A stretch of 64,000 bases of DNA from NCBI RefSeq assembly GCF_021277265.1, contig NZ_JAJSOH010000002.1:186001-250000 (forward strand). The letters are read 5' to 3'. The notes under the pieces were generated by a model. That model saw nothing but the letters and a program-made list of their open reading frames with translations, was not told where the DNA came from and did no database searches. Shown here piece by piece: positions 1 through 8,585 of the stretch (positions are counted from its first letter, which is position 1; each line of letters starts with the position of its first letter). Origin of the DNA: Kineosporia rhizophila (GTDB taxonomy: Bacteria > Actinomycetota > Actinomycetes > Actinomycetales > Kineosporiaceae). Position numbers and translations under genes: made by a program.

Positions 1-458
1 GGTACGCGGGGAACACCACGTTCACCCCGCGGCAGGAGAACCTGGTCTCGGCACCGGCCGACATCGTCGTGGCGGTGATCAACCCCAAGACGACGAACTT
101 CTCGTTCAGCGAGAACTCGCTGGGCTACGGCGGGGTGCTGTGGGCCACCTGGTACGGCGGGGACGGTGAGGGGGCGGCCGTGGTGCGGGGTTACGCGGTG
201 CTCATCCCGGCCGGGATGAACAAGCTCAAGGCCGGGTTCGGCAAGGGCAACACCCAGGGCAACGTGATCCTGCACGAACTGGCGCACGCGGCCGGGCTGG
301 ACCACGTGCGCAGCAACAAGCAGCAGATGTTCCCCGACCTGACCGCCAAGTCGCCCAACGGGCTGGCCTCGGGCGACGTGCAGGGCCTGACCAAGGTGGG
401 CAAGAAGGCCGGCTGCATCACCGTGCCGGAGCGGGTGAACATCCCCGACTACAGCTGA
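1..458 (+). CDS. Metzincin-like zinc metalloprotease, 3' part only
   Basis: The gene runs off the left edge; its frame is open from base 3 and ends with TGA at 456-458, giving 151 visible codons. The key motif is HELAHAAGLDH, bases 273-305, an HExxHxxGxxH zinc site of the metzincin clan (matrixin-like) with three zinc-binding His and the catalytic Glu. A Met lies a short way downstream (QQMFPDL), as expected for the Met-turn. The N-terminal half, including any signal peptide, is outside the window. The role is inferred to be secreted proteolysis; the substrate is unknown. An internal GTG at 69 is in frame but the coding frame clearly extends upstream of it. Confidence 0.75.
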   Translation, partial: YAGNTTFTPRQENLVSAPADIVVAVINPKTTNFSFSENSLGYGGVLWATWYGGDGEGAAVVRGYAVLIPAGMNKLKAGFGKGNTQGNVILHELAHAAGLDHVRSNKQQMFPDLTAKSPNGLASGDVQGLTKVGKKAGCITVPERVNIPDYS

Positions 459-579
459 CGGCCGGATGAGAGCCCTTTCATGGAGTTCTCCTGGAAGCCT
501 CACGCGCGCTCGGAAAAGTACTCGTCATCGGCACCGAGGAAGTGCCGGACGATCCGAGAACGACGGAGGCACGGAGATC

Positions 580-1068
580 ATGAAGGTTCGCAAGAGCTGG
601 GTCGTGGTGGGTACGGCTGCGGTGCTGGGCGTCGGTGCGGTCACCGCGGGCGGTGCGCTGGCCGACGGGGTGGACCTGAACGACCGGGCTTCGGTGAGCT
701 CGACAGTGACGCCGGGCACCGGCTCCGGTGAGTCGGTGCAGAACAGCTCGGACGCCGCTCAGGGCGAAGGCAACGCGGTGAACACCGCCAACACCTCGAA
801 CACGGCCGACACGCCGAACGACACCGACAACACGCCGAACACGCCGAACGACACGCCGAACGACACGGACGACGACTCCGACGGCAACGACACGGCCAAC
901 ACCTCGAACACGGCCGACACCCCGAACGACACCGACAACACCCCGAACACCCCGAACGACACCGACACCGCCGACGACGTGAACACCGCCGACGACTCGG
1001 ACACGGCCAACGACTCGGACACGGCCAACGACTCGGACACGGCCGACGACCGTGACGAGGACGAGTAG
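580..1068 (+). CDS. Secreted Asn/Asp/Thr-rich repeat protein
   Basis: A 162-residue protein of unknown function. The ATG at 580 is preceded by GGAGG at 565-569 and GGAG at 573-576. Residues 1-28 form a signal peptide (KVRK, a hydrophobic core, then ALA before Asp29). The mature part is almost entirely Thr, Asn, Asp, Pro and Ala, strongly acidic and probably disordered. It contains two copies of a 22-residue block rich in TADTPND and a C-terminal run of ANDSDT units, and ends in DEDE. No catalytic motif or wall-anchor signal is visible. It may be a surface or calcium-binding low-complexity protein, which is inference only. An upstream in-frame start at 466 would bury the signal peptide and was not chosen. 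Confidence 0.7.
   Translation: MKVRKSWVVVGTAAVLGVGAVTAGGALADGVDLNDRASVSSTVTPGTGSGESVQNSSDAAQGEGNAVNTANTSNTADTPNDTDNTPNTPNDTPNDTDDDSDGNDTANTSNTADTPNDTDNTPNTPNDTDTADDVNTADDSDTANDSDTANDSDTADDRDEDE
787..962 (+). repeat. Two 68-bp direct repeats, 108 bp apart, inside the repeat protein
   Basis: Bases 787-854 and 895-962 are the same apart from a few G/C wobble changes, so the encoded block is identical. Further on (about 985-1045) an 18-bp unit encoding ANDSDT-type hexapeptides is repeated three times. The repeats probably expand and contract by slippage or recombination. Confidence 0.85.
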
Positions 1069-1136
1069 GCCGACCGGCCGCGCAGAAGATCTTCGCCAGG
1101 GGTTCAGTCGGATGGCTGAATGCCGATGTCCAGGCC

Positions 1137-3212
1137 ATGGGGGCGAAGTGGCTACGGCTACGGCAGTGGTGGGGATTGCACGCGGGGGCCCGGTTCTTCG
1201 TCGGGCTCGCCGTGATCAGCCTGGTCCCGGTACTCGCGCTGGGCACGGTGATGGCCACGCAGTACCGGACCGAGCTGCGCGACCGCGGCGTGGCCCAGGG
1301 CCGGCTGCAGGCCGCGCTGATCTCCCGCCTGATCACCGACACCCAGCTCGAGCAGGTCACCCTCAAGAACGGGGTGAGCGTGGTGGAGCGGGCCCGGCTG
1401 GACCGGCTGGCCGACACCCAGGTGGACAGCGGGATCATCACCCGGTTCCGGCTGCGCGGGCCCGACCTGCGCATCGTCTACAGCTCCGACGGCTCCGGCC
1501 TGCGCTACGGGCCCGCCGTCGGTGACAGCACCGAGCTGACCGGCCAGTCGGCCGCCGACGTGCTGACCGCGCTGCGCGGCGACCCGACCGCGCTGATCAT
1601 GAAGGTCGCCCAGGGGGACGAGCAGGTCGAGGTCATCGAGGCGTTCGCCCCGATGTACAACGTGCGCACCAACGAGCTGATCGGGGTGCTCCAGGCCGAG
1701 CTGCCCTACGGGCCGATCGCCGAGCAGATGAACGCCGGCCTGAACCGGCTCTACGCCGCCCTGGGCACCGGCCTGCTCATCCTGTACCTGGTGCTGGCCT
1801 CGCTGGTCTGGTGGTTCACCCGCGAACTGGCCCGCACCGCGGCCCGGTTCGAGCACCAGGCCCTGCACGACGCCCTCACCGACCTGCCCAACAAGGCCCT
1901 GTTCGCCGACCGGATCTCGCAGACCGCCACGCTGGTCGAGCGCGGCGGCGGGATCCACCTGGGCCCGGGCCGGCGCGGCGGCGGCGCGGCCGTGGTGCTG
2001 CTCGACCTCGACGGCTTCCGCGACATCAACGAGGCGATCGGCCCGGTCAACGGCGACATCGTGCTGACCACCGTGGCCGAGCGGCTGCGCACCACGGTGC
2101 GGGCCGTGGACACGGTGGCCGGCCTGGGCGGCGACACCTACGGCCTGATCCTGGCCGGGGTGGAGAAGCAGGACCAGATCGAGGCCGCCGCCGAGCGGAT
2201 CAACCGCTCGATCGAGGAGGACATCCTGCTCGACGACTTCGACGTGCCGGTGCGGGTCTCCGGGCGGATGGGCGTGGTGTTCATGCCCAGGAACGGCACC
2301 AACGCCGAGGTCCTGCTGAACCGCGCGGACGTGGCCCTGAACGTGGCCAAGACCTCGCACAGCAAGCTGGTCTGCTACGACGACGAGCAGAACAACTACA
2401 GCCCGGACCGGCTGGCGATGATCGGCCAGCTGCGGGCGGCGATCGACAACAGCGAGCTGCGACTGCACTACCAGCCCAAGGTGGGCCGGCCCGACGGTCA
2501 CGTGACCTGCGTGGAGGCGCTGGTGCGCTGGCAGCATCCGGACCGGGGACTGCTCTCGCCGGACCAGTTCGTGCCGCTGGCCGAGCAGACCGGGCTGATC
2601 GACGACCTGACCCGCTGGGTGCTGACCACCGCGCTGCGCCAGCTCACCGTCTGGCGCCGGGTGCGGCCGGACCTGAGCGTCGCTATCAACATCTCCGAGC
2701 GCAGCCTGAACCATCTCGACCTGCCGCAGATGGTGTTCGACGCGCTGAGCGAGACCGGCGCTGCAGCCTCCGCCCTGGTCCTCGAGATCACCGAGGCCGC
2801 GCTGGTCTCCGACCAGGAACGGGCCGGGCTGGTGCTGCAGCACCTGTCCGGGGCCGGGGTGCAGCTCAGCCTGGACGACTTCGGCGAGGGGTACACCAGC
2901 CTGAGCCAGCTCTCCGGGCTGCCGCTGAACGAGCTGAAGATCGACCGGATCTTCGTGAAGGACGTGCTGAACGGCCCGAACGACGCGGCCATCGTGCGCT
3001 CGGTGGTGGAGCTCGGGCACAACCTCAACCTGCAGGTGGTGGCCGAGGGCGTGGAGAACACCGAGGTCCTGGCCGTGCTCGACGAGATGGGCGTCGACGG
3101 GGCGCAGGGGTACCTGTTCAGCCCGCCGCTGCCGGCCACCGAGATCATGGACTGGATCGCGGCCAACACACCGGCGAACGATCGCGCGGAACCTCCGGGC
3201 GAGCCCCTGTAA
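1137..3212 (+). CDS. Membrane GGDEF/EAL protein, probable c-di-GMP phosphodiesterase
   Basis: A 691-residue protein. Transmembrane segments at about 20-40 and 206-227 flank an extracytoplasmic sensor-like region of about 165 residues. A GGDEF domain (about 240-415) follows, then an EAL domain (about 430-680). The GGDEF signature is GGDTY (331-335), so cyclase activity is probably lost. The EAL domain keeps the expected residues: EAL at 460-462, Asn in NISERS, Glu in EITEAAL, the Asp pair in DDFGEG, Lys in LKIDR, Glu in AEGVE and Gln in AQGY. This predicts c-di-GMP hydrolysis controlled by an outside signal. The ATG at 1137 has no clear Shine-Dalgarno sequence; GTG 1149 is an alternative. Confidence 0.9.
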   Translation: MGAKWLRLRQWWGLHAGARFFVGLAVISLVPVLALGTVMATQYRTELRDRGVAQGRLQAALISRLITDTQLEQVTLKNGVSVVERARLDRLADTQVDSGIITRFRLRGPDLRIVYSSDGSGLRYGPAVGDSTELTGQSAADVLTALRGDPTALIMKVAQGDEQVEVIEAFAPMYNVRTNELIGVLQAELPYGPIAEQMNAGLNRLYAALGTGLLILYLVLASLVWWFTRELARTAARFEHQALHDALTDLPNKALFADRISQTATLVERGGGIHLGPGRRGGGAAVVLLDLDGFRDINEAIGPVNGDIVLTTVAERLRTTVRAVDTVAGLGGDTYGLILAGVEKQDQIEAAAERINRSIEEDILLDDFDVPVRVSGRMGVVFMPRNGTNAEVLLNRADVALNVAKTSHSKLVCYDDEQNNYSPDRLAMIGQLRAAIDNSELRLHYQPKVGRPDGHVTCVEALVRWQHPDRGLLSPDQFVPLAEQTGLIDDLTRWVLTTALRQLTVWRRVRPDLSVAINISERSLNHLDLPQMVFDALSETGAAASALVLEITEAALVSDQERAGLVLQHLSGAGVQLSLDDFGEGYTSLSQLSGLPLNELKIDRIFVKDVLNGPNDAAIVRSVVELGHNLNLQVVAEGVENTEVLAVLDEMGVDGAQGYLFSPPLPATEIMDWIAANTPANDRAEPPGEPL

Positions 3213-3240
3213 CAGCCCTGACGGTGCCAAGATGTGACGT

Positions 3241-3750
3241 ATGAGCGACGGCGTCCCCGCAGAACCCATCCGGATCGGTCACGGCGAGCGTCAGGCCGCG
3301 GTGGAGGCGCTGAGGCACCACCACGAGGCCGGGCGGATCGACTCGCAGGAGTACGAGGAGCGCTCGGTCCGGGCCGAGGGCGCCCGGTCCCAGGGCGACC
3401 TGGACGCGCTGTTCACCGACCTGCCGCAGCCGCACGCGGGCCGGCCCACCCCCACCGCCGTGGTGGGCGAGACGCACAGCACGCTCACCCCCGGCGCACC
3501 GGCACCCGAGGCGGTGGCCAAGTCGCAGACGCCCGGGCGGGGAGTGCTCAACATCGGAGAGCCGTGGGGCACGACGATCGTGTCGGTCGCGCCCATCCTG
3601 GCCGTGGTGCTGTTCTTCGTCACCGACTCGTGGCTGTGGTTCCTGGCCATCCCGGTGGTGGCGGTGCTGGTCTACGGGCCCGACGGCCGTTACGGCGTGG
3701 GCCCGGACTCCCTCAAGGACAAGGACAAGAAGGACAGGAAGAAGGGTTAG
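3241..3750 (+). CDS. DUF1707 (SHOCT-like) membrane protein
   Basis: A 169-residue protein. The N-terminal 55 residues match the actinobacterial DUF1707 domain (IGHGERQAAVEALRHHHEAG, then EYEERSVRA and LFTDLP), a short helical domain often attached to membrane or signalling proteins. A Pro/Thr-rich linker follows, then two hydrophobic segments at about 112-150 and a Lys/Asp-rich tail. Its job is unknown. The stop codon overlaps the stop of the convergent MerR gene by 4 bases (3747-3750). Confidence 0.8.
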   Translation: MSDGVPAEPIRIGHGERQAAVEALRHHHEAGRIDSQEYEERSVRAEGARSQGDLDALFTDLPQPHAGRPTPTAVVGETHSTLTPGAPAPEAVAKSQTPGRGVLNIGEPWGTTIVSVAPILAVVLFFVTDSWLWFLAIPVVAVLVYGPDGRYGVGPDSLKDKDKKDRKKG

Positions 3751-4151
3751 CTGCTGCGTTCGCGGTGCGAGGTGAGCCGGTTGCGCAGCGTGCCCGCGAA
3801 CGACTCGGCGATGCGCAGCTGACCGCGCAGGGCGTCGCACCGGGCGTCGGCGGCCACCCGGTACATGGCCAGGCGCTCCAGGATCTGCTCGTGCCCCTCG
3901 GCCGAGGTCTCGTCGTCCAGCTTGTCGAGCACGCCGAGCAGGTCGCGCATCTCGTCGAGGCTGAAGCCGAGCGGCTTCATGTCCTTGACCAGCTGCAACC
4001 GGGCCACGTCGGCCTCCAGGTACAGCCGGAAACCACCCTGGCTGCGGGCCGAGGGGGCGATCAGGCCGATCTCCTCGTAGTACCGGATGGTGCGCAGAGA
4101 CAGTCCGACCCGCTCGGCCACCTCGCCGATGTGCATCGTGGGCTCGGACAT
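3747..4151 (-). CDS. MerR-family transcriptional regulator
   Basis: A 134-residue protein. An N-terminal winged helix-turn-helix (IGEVAERVGLSLRTIRYYEEIGLI) and the arm GGFRLY are typical of MerR. A dimerisation coiled coil of about 60 residues follows. The short C-terminal part has one Cys (DARCDAL) and no paired metal-binding Cys, so the effector is unknown. The ATG at 4151 is preceded by AGGGGAGAG, which decides the start; the frame is open further upstream but without a site as good. It could regulate itself or a distant gene, because it is convergent with its neighbour. Confidence 0.85.
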   Translation of the reverse strand: MSEPTMHIGEVAERVGLSLRTIRYYEEIGLIAPSARSQGGFRLYLEADVARLQLVKDMKPLGFSLDEMRDLLGVLDKLDDETSAEGHEQILERLAMYRVAADARCDALRGQLRIAESFAGTLRNRLTSHRERSS

Positions 4152-4388
4152 CTCTCCCCTTCGCACCGGTCCGCCAGTTGAGTCCAGGCCGAACGGCGCT
4201 GGTGCGCGGCCGGTGCACCGGCCGCGACGGGTCAGTTTACGCAGGACGGCCCGGCTCCTGCCGGGCGTATGGCAGAAATGCCCTGAGACGCCGCTGAGAG
4301 ACACTCACGCGGCGCAACTTCCCCAACGGTCTCACCCCGGAGCTGACCGGGATGGCACCTCACCCACCGGCCCCGGGACGAACGGCAA

Positions 4389-4426
4389 GGGGCCGGGACC
4401 GACCCGTCCAGGTCGATCCCGGCCCC
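4389..4426 (-). terminator. Stem-loop terminator after the CAP-domain gene
   Basis: Arms 4389-4404 and 4411-4426 pair over 16 bp with one mismatch around a 6-base loop. It lies 27 bases beyond the stop of the minus-strand CAP gene. No strong U-run follows. Apart from this hairpin, the 302-base gap 4152-4453 shows only the MerR leader. Confidence 0.65.
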
Positions 4427-4453
4427 ACGTGCGGGCACTGCTGCTCAGGTGGT

Positions 4454-5461
4454 TCAGGCGGGCTTGCCGAACACCTGCGTCCAGTAGTTGCCGTTGCTGG
4501 CGTAGCCCAGGCCCATCTCGGTGTAGGTGCAGTTGAGGATGTTGGCCTTGTGACCGGAGGAGTTCATCCAGCCCTCGACCACCGCGGAGGCCGAACCGTA
4601 GCCCTGCGCGATGTTCTCGGCGGCAGCCCCGAACTTGTAGCCGGCGTCGGACATCCGGTCGAACGGGCTGCGGCCGTCCTTGCCGGTGTGGTCGAAGTAC
4701 TTCTGGGTGGCCATGTCGTCGCTGTGGCCCTGGGCCGCGGCGTTCAGCTTGGAGTTCAGCTTGAGCATGGTGTTGCAGCCTGCGCTCTTGCGCTCCTCGT
4801 TGGTGAGCTTCAGCACCTGCTCGGCCTGCGAGCCCCCGCCGGAACCGCCCCCGCTGCTGGGCGGCGTGGTGGTGCTCGGCTTGTCGGCCGGGGTGGTCGG
4901 CTTCGGCTTGTCCGGCTTGGGCGAGGCGGTGCCGGTGGGCTTGGCGGTCGGCTGCTTCTTCGGGTTGCTCACCGTCATCGTGTAGGTGGACACGGCGGCC
5001 GACTTACCGGCCTTGGAGGTGAGCACGTTGACCGTGTACTTGCCGTTCGGCAGCTTCTTGGTCTTCAGCGAGAGCGCGTAGGGCGCCTTCTCGTCCTTGA
5101 CCACCTGGCGCTTCTTACCGTCGACGACGAACACCACCAGGCTGCCGGCCTTGACCTTCTTGGGGCCCTTGATGGTGACGGTGCCCTTGACCGTGCCCAG
5201 GTCCTTCGGCGCCTTGGCGACGGCGGAGGGGGTGGGCGCGGCGGTGGGGGTGACCTCGGCCGGCGGCGCGGTGGTGGCCGAGGTGGGCGGCGTGGTCTTC
5301 GAGGAGTTGAAGTTGGCCGAGGCCAGCTTCGTCTCGTCGGTGGAGGGTGAGGAGGACCCGAACAGCGACGGCCCGACGAAGACGGCCAGGAGCGCGATCA
5401 GGGTCAGCGGAGCCAGGACGAGGATGGCGTTCCGTGTCCAGTTCGTTGACTGACTGGGCAT
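4454..5461 (-). CDS. Membrane-anchored CAP/SCP (YkwD-like) protein
   Basis: A 335-residue protein. A hydrophobic segment at about 10-32 acts as signal or N-terminal anchor. It is followed by a Thr/Ser/Pro linker, an Ig-like stretch (GTVTIKGPKKVKAGSLVVFV), a second Pro/Thr/Lys linker and a C-terminal CAP domain of about 120 residues. CAP hallmarks are LTNEERKSAGC, HSDDMA, DHTGKDG, AENIAQGY and GWMNSSGHKANIL, including the two conserved His. Bacterial YkwD-like CAP proteins are extracellular; their chemistry is unsettled. The start at 5461 was chosen because GGGAG precedes it and the membrane segment follows; the frame is open to 5593. Confidence 0.85.
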   Translation of the reverse strand: MPSQSTNWTRNAILVLAPLTLIALLAVFVGPSLFGSSSPSTDETKLASANFNSSKTTPPTSATTAPPAEVTPTAAPTPSAVAKAPKDLGTVKGTVTIKGPKKVKAGSLVVFVVDGKKRQVVKDEKAPYALSLKTKKLPNGKYTVNVLTSKAGKSAAVSTYTMTVSNPKKQPTAKPTGTASPKPDKPKPTTPADKPSTTTPPSSGGGSGGGSQAEQVLKLTNEERKSAGCNTMLKLNSKLNAAAQGHSDDMATQKYFDHTGKDGRSPFDRMSDAGYKFGAAAENIAQGYGSASAVVEGWMNSSGHKANILNCTYTEMGLGYASNGNYWTQVFGKPA

Positions 5462-5598
5462 GAGGACAAGACTCCCGAAAGTGCTCGCAGTGGCCGATTC
5501 CGATATGGACGCTAGCACCGCCCCGAGTGCGGCGAGAATGCCGAAAAGTGCCTCTGACCTCGTCACCTGCACTGTTCCGGCGAGGCTTAACACTGACT

Positions 5599-5620
5599 TG
5601 CCGGTGCCTTGTGACCGGCA
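5599..5620 (-). terminator. Weak stem-loop after the crotonase pair
   Basis: A 7-bp perfect stem (TGCCGGT / ACCGGCA) with an 8-base loop starts 7 bases beyond the stop of the enoyl-CoA isomerase gene. There is no U-run, so it is a weak terminator or an RNA 3'-end stabiliser. Confidence 0.35.
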
Positions 5621-5626
5621 GGCGGC

Positions 5627-6319
<693 letters not shown>

Positions 6320-6334
6320 GCTGGCGGATCCTCC

Positions 6335-7171
6335 TCAACGGCCGGTGAACTCGGGACGGCGGCGCTCGGTGAACGCGGCGACCGCCTCGATCAGGTCTTC
6401 CGAGGACATGAACGCCGCGTTCCAGGCCGCCACGTGCTTGAGCCCGATTTGCACCTTACTCGCCCGCTCCGCGTCCAGGACCCGCTTCACCCCCTGAACC
6501 GTCAGCGGCGGGTTGGCGGCCACCTCACCGGCGAACCGGCGGGCCGCCTCCAGGGCCTCGTCCGGCCCGGGCAGCACCTCGTTCACCAGACCGATCCGCT
6601 CGGCCCGGGCGGCGTCCACGTCCTTGCCGGTGAGGGCCAGCTCGCGAAGGTGGCCCTCACCGATGATGGCGGGCAGCCGGTGCAGGCTGCCCAGGTCGGC
6701 CACGATCGCCATCCGCACCTCCCGCACGCTGAACCGGGCCTCGGCACTGGCGTAACGCACGTCGCAGGCGGCGATCACGTCCACCCCGCCCCCGATGCAC
6801 CAGCCACTCACCGCGGCCGCCACCGGTTTACGGCACTCCGCGACCGCGGTGACCGCGTCCTGCATGGCGCGGATCTCGTCGTGCAGCTCGGTGCGCGGCC
6901 CGGCCATCCCCGGGCGGCCGCTGAACATGTCCCTCCAGCGCTCGGCGAAGGCGCCGAGGTCGAGGCCGTAGGAGAAGGTGCCGCCGGCTCCGGTCAGCAC
7001 CACCGCACGCACCGACTCGTCCTGGTCCAGGGCCGCGAACACCCGGGGCAGCTCGGCCCAGAAGTCCGGCCCCAGCAGGTTGCCCTTGCCCGGGCCGACC
7101 AGCGTCACCTCGGCCACCGGCCCGTCCTGCCGGACCCTCAGCGACACCAGTTCCTCGGTTGCCTCGGTCAT
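6335..7171 (-). CDS. Delta3,5-delta2,4-dienoyl-CoA isomerase-like crotonase
   Basis: A 278-residue protein. The segment ACDVRYASAEARFSVREV followed by RMAIVADLGSLHRLP fits dienoyl-CoA isomerases: Asp in ACD, Glu in REV and Asp in ADLG match that family's catalytic acids, where hydratases have a Glu and GGTQRL. The oxyanion hole is FSYGLDL and SGWCIGGGVD. It would isomerise 3,5-dienoyl-CoA to 2,4-dienoyl-CoA, the partner step to the downstream enoyl-CoA isomerase. The start ATG at 7171 follows GGGGAG with somewhat long spacing; the frame is open much further upstream but with no homology there. Confidence 0.85.
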   Translation of the reverse strand: MTEATEELVSLRVRQDGPVAEVTLVGPGKGNLLGPDFWAELPRVFAALDQDESVRAVVLTGAGGTFSYGLDLGAFAERWRDMFSGRPGMAGPRTELHDEIRAMQDAVTAVAECRKPVAAAVSGWCIGGGVDVIAACDVRYASAEARFSVREVRMAIVADLGSLHRLPAIIGEGHLRELALTGKDVDAARAERIGLVNEVLPGPDEALEAARRFAGEVAANPPLTVQGVKRVLDAERASKVQIGLKHVAAWNAAFMSSEDLIEAVAAFTERRRPEFTGR

Positions 7172-7303
7172 CGCCACACCTGCTCCCCGTCGTCGGAAAA
7201 CCTGTGGCCACTGTAGGTCGCGACCACCTGCCCCGGCGCCGGTGGTGCGGCAGGATGAGGCCCGCAGAAGCCCGATCTTCACCGAAGTGGCCGGGAGGCA
7301 CCG

Positions 7304-8356
7304 ATGGCAGGCAGTGGCAGCGCACCGGACCGGGACCCGGTCACCGACCTGCGCCGGATCGCCTTCCTGCTGGAGCGCTCGCTGGCCTCCTCCTACCGGG
7401 TCAAGGCGTTCCGCGGGGCCGCCTCGGCCCTGCTGCCGCTGGAGCCCGGCGAGATCCGGCAGGCCGCCGCCGACGGCAAGCTCACCGCGCTCAAGGGGGT
7501 GGGCGAGAAGTCGGCCGCGGTGATCGAGCAGTCGGTGGCCGGGCAGGTCCCGGACTACCTGGCCGACCTGGAGCAGCAGGCGCAGGAACCGCTGGCCACC
7601 GGCGGCGAGAAGCTGCGGGCAGCGCTGCGTGGCGACTGCCACAGCCATTCGGACTGGTCCGACGGCGGCTCGCCCCCGGCCGAGATGGCCTGGACGGCCA
7701 AGGAACTCGGCCACGAGTACCTGGTGCTCACCGACCACTCCCCCCGGCTGAAAGTGGCCAACGGGCTGAGTGCCGAGCGGTTGCGGCGTCAGCTCGACGT
7801 GATCGAGGTGATCAACCAGCAGCTGGCCCCGTTCCGGGTGCTCACCGGGATCGAGGTGGACATCCTCGACGACGGCAGCCTCGACCAGGACCCGGAACTG
7901 CTGGCCCGGCTCGATCTGGTGGTCGCCAGCGTGCACTCGAAGCTGGCGATGCCGGGCAAGGCGATGACCCGGCGGATGCTGGCCGCGATCGAGAACCCGC
8001 ACACCGACGTCCTCGGGCACTGCACCGGCCGGATGGTGCGCCCCCGCGAGGGCCGCAACCCCAAGGGCCGCGCCGAGTCGGAGTTCGACGCGGCCGCGGT
8101 GTTCGCCGCCTGCCAGGAGCACTCCACGGCGGTCGAGATCAACAGCCGGCCCGAACGACTCGACCCGCCGCGCCGGTTGCTGCGTCAGGCGGTGGAGGCC
8201 GGCTGCATGTTCTCGATCGACACCGACGCGCACGCCCCGGGGCAGCTCGACTGGCAGATCATCGGCACCTCACGGGCCGAGGAGTGCGGGGTGACGGCCG
8301 ACCGCGTGATCAACACGCTCGGGGCCGAGGAACTGCTGGAGTGGACCCGCTCGTGA
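7304..8356 (+). CDS. PHP-domain phosphoesterase with N-terminal helix-hairpin-helix
   Basis: A 350-residue protein. Residues 1-100 resemble the 8-kDa and helix-hairpin-helix region of family X DNA polymerases (LLERSLASSYRVKAFRGAA, then LKGVGEKSAAVIEQ). Residues 108-350 are a PHP domain with all metal-binding signatures: DCHSHSDWSDG, LTDHS, GIEVDIL, ASVHS, LGHCTG, VEINSRP and DTDAHA. The polymerase palm and nucleotidyltransferase domains of bacterial PolX are absent, so it cannot be a polymerase. A DNA-end or nucleotide phosphoesterase is plausible; histidinol phosphatase is the other PHP option but would not explain the hairpin domain. It is transcribed alone. Confidence 0.85.
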   Translation: MAGSGSAPDRDPVTDLRRIAFLLERSLASSYRVKAFRGAASALLPLEPGEIRQAAADGKLTALKGVGEKSAAVIEQSVAGQVPDYLADLEQQAQEPLATGGEKLRAALRGDCHSHSDWSDGGSPPAEMAWTAKELGHEYLVLTDHSPRLKVANGLSAERLRRQLDVIEVINQQLAPFRVLTGIEVDILDDGSLDQDPELLARLDLVVASVHSKLAMPGKAMTRRMLAAIENPHTDVLGHCTGRMVRPREGRNPKGRAESEFDAAAVFAACQEHSTAVEINSRPERLDPPRRLLRQAVEAGCMFSIDTDAHAPGQLDWQIIGTSRAEECGVTADRVINTLGAEELLEWTRS

Positions 8357-8363
8357 GGCGCAT

Positions 8364-8430
8364 AAAAAAGACCCCGCCGGGAGTGACCCGCGCTGCGTCC
8401 CTGACACGCAGCCCGCATCCGCTCCCGGCG
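8364..8430 (-). terminator. Branched terminator with T-run on the minus strand
   Basis: Outer arms 8375-8383 and 8422-8430 (9 bp, perfect) enclose a 6-bp inner hairpin (8393-8398 / 8406-8411). On the minus strand the stem is followed by six Ts (8369-8364). It lies about 155 bases beyond the P450 stop and would end that transcript, or form the 3' end of a small RNA. A further 5-bp hairpin lies at 8430-8446. The rest of 8447-8585 shows nothing clear. Confidence 0.65.
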
Positions 8431-8585
8431 AGGCATGAGAAGCCTCTCCCATGAGCGCCTCACTCGGCAACGCACTGGGCACTAAAGCAGCAAATGTTGT
8501 GAGTCCGTGACGTTGATCCACTCGGGAACCGAGGGAAACAGTCGATCTGAGGCCGACATTCCACGGATTCCGCAGATCGGGCGAT

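Noticed and set aside
1158..3269. 703-codon open frame antisense to the first GGDEF/EAL gene
   Set aside because: Shadow frame caused by high GC; Gly/Arg/Val/His-rich, no domain, and the plus-strand frame has all EAL motifs.
8451..8510. 19-codon plus-strand leader-like peptide
   Set aside because: No ribosome site and no gene behind it on that strand.
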